64,000 nt of DNA from positions 1-64,000 of the forward strand of contig NZ_CAJXNN010000003.1 of NCBI RefSeq assembly GCF_913057115.1, given 5' to 3'. A model generated the notes under the pieces. It did no database searches. It had not been told where the DNA came from and worked only from the letters and a program-made list of their open reading frames with translations. The position numbers were made by a program, and so were the translations under genes. The DNA comes from an uncultured Roseovarius sp. Lineage in GTDB: Bacteria > Pseudomonadota > Alphaproteobacteria > Rhodobacterales > Rhodobacteraceae. Positions 27,774 to 36,747 of this stretch are shown here, one piece after another (position 1 is the stretch's first letter; every line of letters starts with the position of its first letter).

Positions 27774-28853
27774 TTAACCTGCGTCACCTTTTGCCAGCCC
27801 GCCTTGCGCAAGGTCAAATACCTTGCGCATGACGGTGGGTAAATCCGAGGGGCGAAAGGCGGATTTGGGCAGGAAATCCCCACGCTGTGGTCTGGCCTCT
27901 TCCGGGACGCGAGCCACCTGAATGCTCAGGCGCAGGTGAAAATGCGTGAAGGTATGGCGCGCCTCCTCGCCCAAGTCCTGCCAATCGGCCTCAAGCGGCG
28001 GGGCGGGGGCGGGGGCCTCGTTCCAATCACTTCCGGGCCAGCCCAGCATGCCGCCCAACAGCCCTTTGTCGGGCCGGGTTTCCAAAAGGAAGGCCCCATC
28101 GGCGCGCTGTGCCACATAAGCGATGCCAAGCCGGGTGGGTTTGGGCTTCTTCGGGGTCTTATAGGGCAACTCCCCCTGCACCCCGGCGGCGCGGGCGGCG
28201 CAGGCCCCCATCCAAGGGCAAATCCCGCAGGCGGGGTTTTTCGGAGTGCAGACCGTTGCCCCCAGATCCATCACCGCTTGGGCATAATCCCCCGCACGGG
28301 CTTTTGGCGTCAGGTTGGCGGCAGCCTCGGTCAGCTCGGGCTTGGCGGCGGGCAGGGGTGTGCGGATGTCATGCACCCGCGCCATCACGCGCTCCACATT
28401 GCCATCAACGACAACCTCCGGCGCGTCATAGGCAATGGCCGAGATCGCGGCGGCGGTATATGGTCCGATACCCGGCAGGGCCAAAAGCCCCTCGCGCGTC
28501 GTGGGGAAGGTGCCGCCATGCTCATCGGCCACCACCCGCGCACATTTCAGCAAATTGCGCGCCCGGGCGTAGTATCCAAGCCCCGCCCATTCGCCCATGA
28601 CCTGCGAATCGGGGGCGTCGGCCAAATCGCCCACCGTGGGCCAAAGCGTGGTGAAGCGTTCAAAATAGCTTTTGACGGCGGCCACGGTGGTTTGCTGCAA
28701 CATCACCTCTGACAACCACACGCGGTAAGGGTCCGGTACAACCCCCGCCGCCCGATCCCCGGGCGCAACCCGCCAAGGCAAATCACGTGCGTGCGTGTCG
28801 TACCACGCCAACAAATCGGCGGCTTTCGGCATATCCAAGGCGGCGTCACGCAT
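27774..28853 (-). CDS. mutY: A/G-specific adenine glycosylase
   Basis: MutY removes adenine mispaired with 8-oxoguanine. The 359-residue protein has the helix-hairpin-helix LPGIGPYTAAAISAIAY with catalytic Asp in VVDGNVERVMAR. The 4Fe-4S cluster cysteines follow as C-X6-C-X2-C-X5-C in CTPKNPACGICPWMGAC. The C-terminal third is a Nudix-like 8-oxoG recognition domain. It ends 36 bases before the AlkB-like gene start, so co-transcription is possible. Confidence 0.96.
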   Translation of the reverse strand: MRDAALDMPKAADLLAWYDTHARDLPWRVAPGDRAAGVVPDPYRVWLSEVMLQQTTVAAVKSYFERFTTLWPTVGDLADAPDSQVMGEWAGLGYYARARNLLKCARVVADEHGGTFPTTREGLLALPGIGPYTAAAISAIAYDAPEVVVDGNVERVMARVHDIRTPLPAAKPELTEAAANLTPKARAGDYAQAVMDLGATVCTPKNPACGICPWMGACAARAAGVQGELPYKTPKKPKPTRLGIAYVAQRADGAFLLETRPDKGLLGGMLGWPGSDWNEAPAPAPPLEADWQDLGEEARHTFTHFHLRLSIQVARVPEEARPQRGDFLPKSAFRPSDLPTVMRKVFDLAQGGLAKGDAG

Positions 28854-28933
28854 GTGTTATCCCCGATGGCCTGTTATGGGCTGGCATGGCCCGTCACATG
28901 CCCTAAGATAGGGCCGAAGTACAGGAGTCCACC

Positions 28934-29443
28934 ATGCCCGCCCGCGATTCCACCACCCGTGGTTTCAAACGCACCGCGAAGCTGTTGCAGGACCGCATCC
29001 GCCGGGCCTCGGAAACCCGTGGCTTCGCGCAATCGCGGCTCCTGACCCATTGGCCCGAGATCGTGGGCGAGGACCTGGCCGCTATCGCCCGGCCCGTGGA
29101 CGTGAAATACGGCCGTCAGGGGTTTGGCGCGACGCTGACCATTTTGACCACGGGCGCACAGGCCCCGATGCTGGAAATGCAAAAGGAAAAGCTGCGTGAG
29201 AAGGTAAATGGGGTCTACGGCTATAACGCTATCGCGCGTATCCGCATCACCCAAACCGCCGCCACCGGCTTTGCCGAGGGGCAGGTCAGCTTTGACCACC
29301 GCCCCAAACAACAATCCCCCAAGGCTCTCGACCCGGGCGTGAGCCGTACCGCCAGCGAACTGGCCGCCCCCGTGGGCGACAGCGGCCTGCGCGATGCGCT
29401 TGAAGCCTTGGGGCGGAACGTACTATCCAAGACGAAAAGCTGA
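28934..29443 (+). CDS. DUF721 (DciA-like) protein
   Basis: The 169-residue protein carries the DUF721 segment LLTHWPEIVGEDLAAIARPVDVKYG, with a KH-like fold and a conserved W-P-E-I-V-G motif. DUF721 includes DciA, the ancestral replicative helicase loader/operator. Many alphaproteobacterial members are of this type, but I cannot separate function from family. It is divergent from mutY and followed after 15 bases by the DsbA-like gene. Confidence 0.8.
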   Translation: MPARDSTTRGFKRTAKLLQDRIRRASETRGFAQSRLLTHWPEIVGEDLAAIARPVDVKYGRQGFGATLTILTTGAQAPMLEMQKEKLREKVNGVYGYNAIARIRITQTAATGFAEGQVSFDHRPKQQSPKALDPGVSRTASELAAPVGDSGLRDALEALGRNVLSKTKS

Positions 29444-29458
29444 CACAAAGGGAAGCAC

Positions 29459-30133
29459 ATGCAACGCAAACTCGTTATCGGGGCCGCGGCCCTCGCCATC
29501 GTCGCAGGCGCGGCCTACTGGCTGGCCAGCACCCCGGCCACTTCGCCGGGCGTGTCTCTGGGGGCGGCGACCGCTCAGGAAAACAGCAGCGAGGTCGACA
29601 CCTCGGGCATCGTCGAAATGACTCTCGGAGCCGAAGATGCACCGGTCACCGTGATCGAATACGCGTCCTTCACTTGCCCGCATTGCGCAACCTTCCATAC
29701 CGGTCCTTTCAAGAAGCTGAAGGCCGAGTATGTCGAAAGCGGCGATGTGCAGATCATCTATCGCGACGTTTACTTCGACCGTTTTGGCCTTTGGGCGTCG
29801 ATGGTTGCCCGCTGTGGCGGAGAAGAGCGGTTCTTCGGGATCACCGATATGCTCTATCAGCAGCAAAAGGACTGGATCGGCAATGGCGATCCGGTTGAGA
29901 TTGGAAACAACCTGCGCAAGATCGGCAAAACCGCCGGTCTGAGCGAGGATCAGGTCGAACAATGCCTGCAGGACAAGGACAAGGCGACCGCTCTTCTGGC
30001 ATGGTTCCAGAAAAATGCAGAGGCCGATGACATCAACTCGACCCCGACTTTGATGATCAACGGGACGCAGCATTCCAACATGTCCTACGCTGACCTCAAG
30101 GACATCGTCGAGGCGGAGCTTGCCAAGGAATGA
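29459..30133 (+). CDS. DsbA-family thiol-disulphide protein
   Basis: The 224-residue protein has an N-terminal signal anchor (about residues 4-22) and a thioredoxin/DsbA fold. The active site is CPHC in EYASFTCPHCATFH (about residues 75-78), and the cis-proline lies in NSTPTLMING. It acts in the periplasm in disulphide exchange; BdbD/DsbA-like members with this sequence are common in Rhodobacterales. GGGAAG precedes the ATG. Its stop overlaps the start of the CoA-transferase gene as ATGA. Confidence 0.88.
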   Translation: MQRKLVIGAAALAIVAGAAYWLASTPATSPGVSLGAATAQENSSEVDTSGIVEMTLGAEDAPVTVIEYASFTCPHCATFHTGPFKKLKAEYVESGDVQIIYRDVYFDRFGLWASMVARCGGEERFFGITDMLYQQQKDWIGNGDPVEIGNNLRKIGKTAGLSEDQVEQCLQDKDKATALLAWFQKNAEADDINSTPTLMINGTQHSNMSYADLKDIVEAELAKE

Positions 30134-31248
30134 CAACCCCGCTTGCCGGTCTGAAAGTCATTGAATTGGCGCGTATTCTGGCCGGCCCTTGGGCCGGTCA
30201 GACACTATCCGATCTGGGCGCCGAGGTGATCAAGGTCGAAAGCCCGGCAGGCGACGACACCCGCAACTGGGGCCCGCCCTTTATCGACCGGGAAGGCGAC
30301 CGCACAGCGGCCTATTTCCATTCCTGCAATCGCGGCAAATCCAGCGTCACGGTGGATTTCCGCACGCCCGAAGGCCAAGAACAGGTGCGCGCCATGGTGC
30401 GCGAGGCCGATGTGGTGATCGAAAACTTCAAGGTTGGCGGCCTTGCGAAATACGGGCTGGACTACGACAGTCTGAAGGCCGTGAACCCCGGCCTGATCTA
30501 TTGCTCGATCACCGGGTTTGGGCAGGATGGCCCCTATGCCCACCGCGCCGGATACGATTACATCATCCAAGGCATGTCGGGCCTGATGTCGATCACCGGC
30601 GACCCGCAAGGCCAGCCCACCAAGGTGGGCGTGGCGGTGACCGATGTCTTCACCGGCGTCTATGCCTCCACCGCTATTCTGGCCGCCCTGCACCAACGCC
30701 ACGCCACAGGCGAGGGGCAGCACATTGACATGGCGCTGCTGGACGTGGCGGTGTCCGTCACCGCCAATCAGGCGATGAATTACCTGTCTACCGGCACGGC
30801 CCCGGGGCGGTTGGGCAACTACCATCCAAATCTTTCGCCCTATCAGGTGTTCGATTGCGCCGATGGGCACATCATCATTGCCGTGGGCAACGATGGACAG
30901 TTCGCGCGGCTTTGTGAGCTGCTGGGCTGTGCCGATCTGTCGGGGCAAGAGGCCTATGCCACCAATCCTGCCCGTATCGCCAACCGCGAGGCCCTGGATG
31001 CGCTTTTGACCGAGCGGACCCGGACCTTCACCAAGGCTGACCTTCTGGCCGTCTGTGAAGCGAAGGGTGTGCCCGCCGGGCCGATCAACGATCTGGCCGA
31101 GGTCTTTGATGACCCGCAAGTGCAGGCACGTGACATGCGCGTCGATCTGGATGGGGTGCCCGGTGTCCGCTCGCCCTTCCGCTTCTCCGGTGCCGACCTG
31201 AACCTTTCCCGCCCATCGCCCAAACTGGGCCAAGATAACGAGGGCTAG
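30130..31248 (+). CDS. CaiB/BaiF-family CoA transferase
   Basis: The 372-residue protein shows the class III CoA-transferase N-terminus LAGLKVIELARILAGPWAGQTLSDLGAEVIKVE (residues 4-36). GDDTRNWGPPF and DVVIENFKVGGLAKYGLDY, carrying the catalytic Asp region, follow. It moves CoA between carboxylic acids; the acids are unknown. It overlaps the DsbA-like gene by four bases and is followed after three bases by the M20 deacylase. Confidence 0.9.
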   Translation: MTTPLAGLKVIELARILAGPWAGQTLSDLGAEVIKVESPAGDDTRNWGPPFIDREGDRTAAYFHSCNRGKSSVTVDFRTPEGQEQVRAMVREADVVIENFKVGGLAKYGLDYDSLKAVNPGLIYCSITGFGQDGPYAHRAGYDYIIQGMSGLMSITGDPQGQPTKVGVAVTDVFTGVYASTAILAALHQRHATGEGQHIDMALLDVAVSVTANQAMNYLSTGTAPGRLGNYHPNLSPYQVFDCADGHIIIAVGNDGQFARLCELLGCADLSGQEAYATNPARIANREALDALLTERTRTFTKADLLAVCEAKGVPAGPINDLAEVFDDPQVQARDMRVDLDGVPGVRSPFRFSGADLNLSRPSPKLGQDNEG

Positions 31249-31251
31249 GTC

Positions 31252-32526
31252 ATGGACACCCGCGCGCGCCTTCATGATGAAATCGCCGCGCGGCGCGAGG
31301 ATCTGATCGCGCTGACCCAAGACCTGATCCGCATTCCCACGCTCAACCCGCCGGGGGCCAATTACCGCGAGATTTGCGACTACCTTGACCGCCGCTTGCT
31401 GCGCGCTGGGTTTCATACCGAGTTGATCCGCGCCGAAGGGGCCATCGGCGACAGCGACAAACACCCTCGCTGGAACATCGTGGCGCGGCGCGAGGGGGAA
31501 GCCCCCGGCCAATGCGTGCATTTCAACAGCCATATCGACGTGGTCGAAGTGGGCCACGGCTGGACCACCGACCCCTTCGGTGGCGAGGTGAAGGATGGCC
31601 GGATTTACGGGCGCGGGGCCTGTGATATGAAAGGCGGATTGGCCGCCTCGATCATCGCCGCCGAGGCCTTTATAGCCACCTGTCCCGACTATGCGGGCAC
31701 GATCGAAATCAGCGGCACGGCGGACGAGGAATCGGGCGGCTTTGGCGGCGTCGCCTACTTGGCCGAGAAGGGCTACTTCGCGCGAGTCCAGCACGTGATT
31801 ATCCCCGAACCTTTGAACAAGGATCGCATATGCCTTGGCCATCGCGGCGTCTGGTGGGCCGAGGTGGAAACCAAGGGCGAGATTGCCCATGGCTCCATGC
31901 CGTTTCTGGGGGACTGCGCGGTGCGGCACATGGGGGCCGTGGTGGCGGAAATGGAAGACAGCCTGTTTCCGGCCCTGGCCCAGAAACGCACCGAAATGCC
32001 CGTGGTGCCCGAAGGCGCACGGCAATCCACGCTCAACATCAACTCCATCCACGGTGGCGAGCCTGAACAGGAGGTCGATTACACCGGCATGCCCTCGGCC
32101 TGCGTGCCTGACCGCTGCCGGATGGTGATCGACCGGCGGTTTTTGATCGAGGAAAACATCGACGAGGTGCAGGCTGAAATCCACGCCGTGCTGGAACGTG
32201 TGCGCGAGGGGCGGCCCGGATTTGACTATGAAATCAAAGAGTTGTTTCGCGTGTTGCCCACCATGACCGAACGCGACGCGCCAGTGGTGAGTGCGGTGGC
32301 GCGCGCGGTGGAAAGCGTCATGGGGCGCGAAGCCGATTACGTCGTCAGCCCCGGCACCTATGACCAGAAACACATCGACCGGATCGGACGGCTGAAGAAC
32401 TGCATCGCCTATGGGCCGGGGGTTCTGGACCTTGCGCACAAGCCTGACGAATGGGTTGGCATCGAGGATATGATGCAATCCGCCGAGGTCATGGCCTTGG
32501 CGCTGCATGAACTTCTGGGCGGGTGA
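31252..32526 (+). CDS. M20-family deacylase (ArgE/DapE-like)
   Basis: The 424-residue protein has the M20 zinc-site motifs. FNSHIDVVEVGHGWTTDPFGG contains the first ligands, GRGACDMKGG the bridging Asp, and TADEESGGFGG the catalytic Glu with the next ligand. A dimerisation domain is inserted. It resembles acetylornithine deacetylase / succinyl-diaminopimelate desuccinylase, but exact substrate is open. Linked with the CoA-transferase it may process N-acyl or CoA-linked catabolic intermediates (inference). Confidence 0.85.
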   Translation: MDTRARLHDEIAARREDLIALTQDLIRIPTLNPPGANYREICDYLDRRLLRAGFHTELIRAEGAIGDSDKHPRWNIVARREGEAPGQCVHFNSHIDVVEVGHGWTTDPFGGEVKDGRIYGRGACDMKGGLAASIIAAEAFIATCPDYAGTIEISGTADEESGGFGGVAYLAEKGYFARVQHVIIPEPLNKDRICLGHRGVWWAEVETKGEIAHGSMPFLGDCAVRHMGAVVAEMEDSLFPALAQKRTEMPVVPEGARQSTLNINSIHGGEPEQEVDYTGMPSACVPDRCRMVIDRRFLIEENIDEVQAEIHAVLERVREGRPGFDYEIKELFRVLPTMTERDAPVVSAVARAVESVMGREADYVVSPGTYDQKHIDRIGRLKNCIAYGPGVLDLAHKPDEWVGIEDMMQSAEVMALALHELLGG

Positions 32527-32532
32527 GCCTTT

Positions 32533-32641
32533 GGGGGCGTTGCCCCCGCCGCCCTGCGGGCGCCTCCCCCAGAGTATTTTGGGAAAGATGAAGGTGTCAG
32601 AATCGCAGCCTTCATCTTTCTCTAAATACTCCTGCCGGAGG
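32533..32641. repeat. Rhodobacterales-type intergenic GC-hairpin element, inverted pair (copy 2)
   Basis: GGGGGCGTTGCCCCC is followed by a further hairpin and CTCCCCCAGAGTATTTT, then AAAGATGAAGG (32584-32594). A mirror copy follows with CCTTCATCTTT (32609-32619) and AAATACTCCTGCCGGAGG. Together 32571-32630 form a long hairpin between the convergent M20 and deoD genes, likely a two-way terminator. Confidence 0.65.
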
Positions 32642-32691
32642 CATACAATTTTCCACGAGGTCTATCGCCAGTGTCATCTTTAATAGATCAA

Positions 32692-33399
32692 TCACTCGGG
32701 AAACGCTGCTGCCAAAGCAATTTCCACCATATCCCCAAAGCTGCTTTCGCGCGTTTGGCTGTCAAGCGCCTCGCCGGTTTGCAGGTGGTCGCTGACCGTG
32801 AGAACGGCCAGGGCCCGCGCGCCGTGACGGGCGGCGAGGGTGTAAAGTTCGGCGGCTTCCATCTCGACGGCCAGCGTGCCGTGGCGGGTCATCTGCTCGG
32901 TCAGGTCGGGGCGTTCGTCATAAAAGGTGTCCGAGGAATAAATGCCGCCCACATGCGGCGCGATTCCGCGCGCCTTGGCCGCTGTGACAGCAGCGTTGAG
33001 CAGGCCCCAATCGGCGCAGGGGGCGAAATTCACCTCGCGCAGGATGGTGCTTGAAGGGGTCGAGATGCTGCTGGCGGTCATGGCGATCACCACATCACGC
33101 AGGGCCACATGCGCCTGCATCGCGCCGCAACTGCCAATGCGGATGAGGGTTTTGACGCCATAATCGCGGATCAATTCATTGGCGTAAATCGAAAGGCTGG
33201 GCATCCCCATGCCGCTGCCTTGAACCGTCACGCGGTTGCCCCGCCATGTGCCGGTATAACCCAGCATCCCCCTGACATCATTCACTAACTCCGGGCGGTC
33301 CAGAAATGTCTGCGCGGCCCATTGGGCGCGCTTGGGATCACCCGGCATCAGCACGGTTTCGGCGATCTGGTCCTGCTTCGCCCCGATATGTACCGTCAT
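32692..33399 (-). CDS. deoD: Purine-nucleoside phosphorylase, DeoD type
   Basis: DeoD cleaves purine (deoxy)nucleosides with phosphate in salvage. The 235-residue hexameric-type enzyme starts [24 protein letters not shown]. It includes RIGSCGAM for phosphate and [28 protein letters not shown] for sugar/base. The ATG overlaps the GNAT stop by four bases (ATGA). Confidence 0.96.
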   Translation of the reverse strand: MTVHIGAKQDQIAETVLMPGDPKRAQWAAQTFLDRPELVNDVRGMLGYTGTWRGNRVTVQGSGMGMPSLSIYANELIRDYGVKTLIRIGSCGAMQAHVALRDVVIAMTASSISTPSSTILREVNFAPCADWGLLNAAVTAAKARGIAPHVGGIYSSDTFYDERPDLTEQMTRHGTLAVEMEAAELYTLAARHGARALAVLTVSDHLQTGEALDSQTRESSFGDMVEIALAAAFPE

Positions 33400-33842
33400 G
33401 GCCGGGCGTATTTGATGAAAGGTGTCAGAATGCCCACGCGGTCATAGAGTTTGCGGGCCTCGGCGTTGAAGTCCTGGGTCAGCCAATAGACTGCCGGGCA
33501 GCCATCGGTATCGGCTTGGGCATAGACCGCCTCGATCAATTTGCGCCCCACGCCGGTGCCGCGTACCGATGGATCGGCGTAGAGGTCTTGCAGGTAGCAG
33601 ACCTTTTCAAGGCGCCAGTTGTGTGGGTGATAGATGTAGTGAACAAGGCCTATGGGGCGTCCATCCTGCGCCGCCAGGAAGCCGCATTGATCGGGATGAT
33701 CGTCCGAGCACAGGCGTTCGAAGGTTGTGTCATATACGGCATCGGAGACACTGGTTTCGTAAAACTCCAGATAGGCCGTCCAAAGGGCGGCCCATTCGGC
33801 GCGGTCGTCCGGGGCGATGGGGCGAATTGTGATCTCGGTCAT
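33396..33842 (-). CDS. GNAT-family N-acetyltransferase
   Basis: The 148-residue protein shows the acetyl-CoA motif [20 protein letters not shown] (Q/R-x-x-G-x-G). It ends in [20 protein letters not shown]. The acceptor cannot be deduced. ATG 33842 is chosen because the family N-terminus [12 protein letters not shown] starts there; an upstream ORF extension has no similarity. It is the first gene of a two-gene transcript with deoD. Confidence 0.85.
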   Translation of the reverse strand: MTEITIRPIAPDDRAEWAALWTAYLEFYETSVSDAVYDTTFERLCSDDHPDQCGFLAAQDGRPIGLVHYIYHPHNWRLEKVCYLQDLYADPSVRGTGVGRKLIEAVYAQADTDGCPAVYWLTQDFNAEARKLYDRVGILTPFIKYARP

Positions 33843-33951
33843 GGGGCATCCCGCCTGTGAAGTTTTGCAAAGCGTAAAGCGCCGTGAGGCAGTTTGCCAG
33901 AGGGTCTGCGCGAATCGAGGGTAACTGTCTGAAATCACGAAAAAACCGCTT

Positions 33952-34026
33952 TCGGTATCGCGTCGGTAAAACGTCGGTATTGCGTCGGTGCATTTGCCCC
34001 GGCCCGATCATGTTAACAGGGCGTGC
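33952..34026 (+). repeat. Phased TCGGTA iteron element, copy 2
   Basis: TCGGTA, TCGGTA, TCGGTA and TCGGTG lie at 33952, 33963, 33973 and 33984 (period 10-11). TTAACA follows at 34013-34018, then GGGCGTGCG. Spacing and tail match copy 1 at 9-80. It lies in the 302-base spacer between the divergent GNAT and DUF4168 genes and points at the DUF4168 gene. CATCTGGGCAT (34035-34045) just beyond also occurs at 49747-49757. Confidence 0.75.
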
Positions 34027-34144
34027 GTTGGGCGCATCTGGGCATTTTTCCGCCGTGCCGGTTGCATCCCGCATGCCGACGGGCCACGTGAGGAGAGACG
34101 TCGGGGTATAAAGCTCCGGCATGCCAAGCCAGACGGAGATCATT

Positions 34145-34561
34145 TTGACTTTCAGAACCCCAATCGCCGCCACCCTTGCGGCCCTGTCGCTCAGCTTTGC
34201 CACGCCGGTCCTTGCGCAGGAGACCGAAGCCTCGGAGAGCGCGGCACAAGACACCGCCCAAGAGGCCCTGCCTCAGATTGCCCCGGAAGACGTGACGGAT
34301 AATCAAGTTGAAGATTTCGTGGCGGCCTTCCTTGCCGTGTCGCAAGTCAGGGCCGACTATATGCCTAAGATCGCCGAGGTAGAGGACGAGGAAGCACGCC
34401 AAGCCTTGGTCAATGAGGCCAACAACGCGGTGGTCGCGGCCGTCAACGATGTCACGGACATGGATGCAAAAACCTATGTCGCTATCGGCAAGGCTGCGGA
34501 AACCGACAAGGCGCTTAGCGACAGAATCACCAAGAGAATCGAGGCCGCGCAAAGCGAGTGA
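34145..34561 (+). CDS. Secreted DUF4168-like protein
   Basis: The product is 138 residues from a TTG start, with signal peptide TFRTPIAATLAALSLSFATP, cleavage after VLAQ. The mature domain VTDNQVEDFVAAFLAVSQVRADYMPKI ... resembles DUF4168, a small helical periplasmic domain of unknown function. GGAG six bases before TTG 34145 favours this start; an in-frame ATG at 34121 has no ribosome site and would place eight residues before the signal peptide. It lies downstream of the iteron element, which may control it. Confidence 0.7.
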   Translation: MTFRTPIAATLAALSLSFATPVLAQETEASESAAQDTAQEALPQIAPEDVTDNQVEDFVAAFLAVSQVRADYMPKIAEVEDEEARQALVNEANNAVVAAVNDVTDMDAKTYVAIGKAAETDKALSDRITKRIEAAQSE

Positions 34562-34580
34562 TTTTGCCAGCCGTTTAACG

Positions 34581-34612
34581 AAAAAGGCCCGGAGCTTACT
34601 CCGGGCCTTTTC
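34581..34612. terminator. Bidirectional terminator
   Basis: AAAAGGCCCGGA pairs with TCCGGGCCTTTT around GCTTAC, with A/T tails on both sides. It serves the convergent DUF4168-like gene and ecm. Confidence 0.9.
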
Positions 34613-34630
34613 ACCTCTGATAGCTGCCGT

Positions 34631-36610
34631 TTACTCGGCGGCCACGGCCTTGGGGTCGGCGAGCGTGACAATATCCATCATGATCGTGTTCAGCTCAAAG
34701 TCCTTCGGGGTATAGACCCGGGCGACCCCCATATCGCGCAGGCGCTTGGCGTCTTCGTCGGGGATAATGCCGCCGACGATCACCGGCACATCACCCAGAC
34801 CCGCCTCGCGCATCCGCTTCATCAGGTCCTCCACCAGCGGGATGTGCGACCCCGAGAGGATCGACAGGCCCACAACATGCGCCTCGTCTTCAATCGCGCC
34901 CTTGACGATTTCCTCCGGCGTGAGGCGGATACCGTCATAGGAAATATCCATCCCGCAATCGCGCGCACGGAAGGCGATTTGCTCGGCCCCGTTGGAGTGG
35001 CCATCCAAGCCCGGCTTGCCCACGAGGAACTTCAACCGGCGGCCCAGCTTGTCGGAGACCGCATCCACCGCATCGCGGATGTCGTCCAGACCTTCTGTCT
35101 TGTTCGACGGGCTGCCCGACACGCCGGTCGGGCCACGGTATTCGCCATGCACGCTGCGCATTTGCGCGGCCCATTCGCCGGTGGTGACCCCGGCCTTGGC
35201 CGCCTTGATCGAGGCGGGCATGACATTGCGGCCCTCGGCGGCGGCGGCGCGCAGTTCGGCCAGCGCCTCTTTCACTGCCGCGTCGTCACGCTCAGAACGC
35301 CATGCGTTCAGGCGGTCGATCTGTTCGGCTTCCACCGCCGCATCGACGACCATGATGCCGCCATCTTCGCCCATCAGGGGCGAAGGCTCCCCTTCGGTCC
35401 ATTTGTTCACACCGACCACGACCGTTTCATTGCGTTCGATCTTGTTCAGGCGCTCGGCGTTGGAATCCACCAGCCGCGATTTCATGTATTCGATCGCGTC
35501 AACGGCCCCGCCCATGCTGTCTATATTGGCCAGCTCATGGCGCGCGCCGTCCTTGAGGTGTTCAACCTTGGCATCGACCGCCGGGTTTTCATCGAACAGA
35601 TCGTCAAATTCCAGAAGATCGGTCTCATAGGCCAGAATCTGTTGCATCCGCATCGACCATTGCTGATCCCAGGGGCGGGGCAGGCCAAGCGCCTCGTTCC
35701 ACGCCGGAAGCTGCACCGCGCGGGCGCGGGCCTTTTTCGACAGGGTCACCGCCAGCATTTCGATCAGGATACGGTAGACGTTGTTTTCCGGCTGCTGCTC
35801 GGTCAGGCCAAGCGAGTTCACCTGCACCCCATAGCGGAAGCGGCGATACTTGGGGTCTTCGACGCCATAGCGCTCGGCGCAAATCTCATCCCAGAGGTCC
35901 ACGAAGGCGCGCATCTTGCACATCTCGGTGACAAAGCGGATGCCTGCGTTCACGAAAAACGAAATCCGGCCCACAAGGCGCGGGAAATCTTCGGCCGGCA
36001 CGCGCGGTTTCAACTCGTCCAACACCGCGGTGGCGGTGGCCAGCGCGAAGGCCAGTTCCTGCTCCGGCGTCGCACCTGCCTCTTGCAGGTGATAGGAACA
36101 AACGTTCATCGGGTTCCACTTGGGAATATTGGTATAACAATATTCGGCCACATCCCCGATGAGCCGCAGCGAGGGTTTCGGCGGGCAAATATAGGTGCCG
36201 CGGCTGAGGTATTCCTTGATCAGATCGTTCTGCACCGTGCCTTGCAGTTTCGACACATCCGCGCCCTGTTCCTCGGCCACGGCGATATAAAGCGACAAGA
36301 GCCAAGGGGCGGTCGCGTTGATCGTCATGGAGGTGTTCATCTGTTCAAGCGGAATCTCGTCAAACAGCGTCCGCATATCGCCCAGATGGCAGACCGGCAC
36401 GCCCACCTTGCCCACTTCGCCTTTGCTCAGCACATGGTCACTGTCATAGCCCGTCTGCGTGGGCAGATCGAAAGCCACCGACAGGCCGGTTTGCCCGCGC
36501 GCAAGGTTCGAACGATACAGCGCGTTCGAGGCTTTGGCGGTGGAGTGGCCCGCGTAGGTCCGGATCAGCCAAGGGCGATCTTTCTGGGTCTCATTCTGTG
36601 TCTGCGACAT
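34631..36610 (-). CDS. ecm: Ethylmalonyl-CoA mutase
   Basis: This B12 enzyme of the ethylmalonyl-CoA pathway converts (2R)-ethylmalonyl-CoA to methylsuccinyl-CoA. The 659-residue product has the mutase barrel with RTYAGHSTAKASNALYRSNLARGQTGLSVAFDLPTQ split over about residues 17-52. The C-terminal cobalamin domain has LDGHSNGAEQ (D-x-H-x-x-G), LSILSGSH and VIVGGIIP. It is the MeaA type: length and the lack of a small subunit separate it from methylmalonyl-CoA mutase. ccr lies 1.6 kb away on the other strand. Confidence 0.93.
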   Translation of the reverse strand: MSQTQNETQKDRPWLIRTYAGHSTAKASNALYRSNLARGQTGLSVAFDLPTQTGYDSDHVLSKGEVGKVGVPVCHLGDMRTLFDEIPLEQMNTSMTINATAPWLLSLYIAVAEEQGADVSKLQGTVQNDLIKEYLSRGTYICPPKPSLRLIGDVAEYCYTNIPKWNPMNVCSYHLQEAGATPEQELAFALATATAVLDELKPRVPAEDFPRLVGRISFFVNAGIRFVTEMCKMRAFVDLWDEICAERYGVEDPKYRRFRYGVQVNSLGLTEQQPENNVYRILIEMLAVTLSKKARARAVQLPAWNEALGLPRPWDQQWSMRMQQILAYETDLLEFDDLFDENPAVDAKVEHLKDGARHELANIDSMGGAVDAIEYMKSRLVDSNAERLNKIERNETVVVGVNKWTEGEPSPLMGEDGGIMVVDAAVEAEQIDRLNAWRSERDDAAVKEALAELRAAAAEGRNVMPASIKAAKAGVTTGEWAAQMRSVHGEYRGPTGVSGSPSNKTEGLDDIRDAVDAVSDKLGRRLKFLVGKPGLDGHSNGAEQIAFRARDCGMDISYDGIRLTPEEIVKGAIEDEAHVVGLSILSGSHIPLVEDLMKRMREAGLGDVPVIVGGIIPDEDAKRLRDMGVARVYTPKDFELNTIMMDIVTLADPKAVAAE

Positions 36611-36747
36611 GTGCGGGCCTCGTGATTCAAGTTACGCAATTTTGTTACGTTCCAGGATATGTATCTGGAAGATTGTGGCGCTGTCAATTCGCTGCATCGC
36701 GGCATGGGGCCATTTACCGCGCCGTCAAACCCTGTATTGCTGTCGTC

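Noticed and set aside
30205-32508. A 767-residue open frame on the minus strand
   Set aside because: Despite its length it is antisense to the CoA transferase and M20 genes, is rich in His/Gly/Arg without domains, and has no ribosome site.
34844-36625. A 593-residue open frame opposite ecm
   Set aside because: It is a shadow of the conserved mutase, and its end would overlap ecm's start with no promoter or domain evidence.
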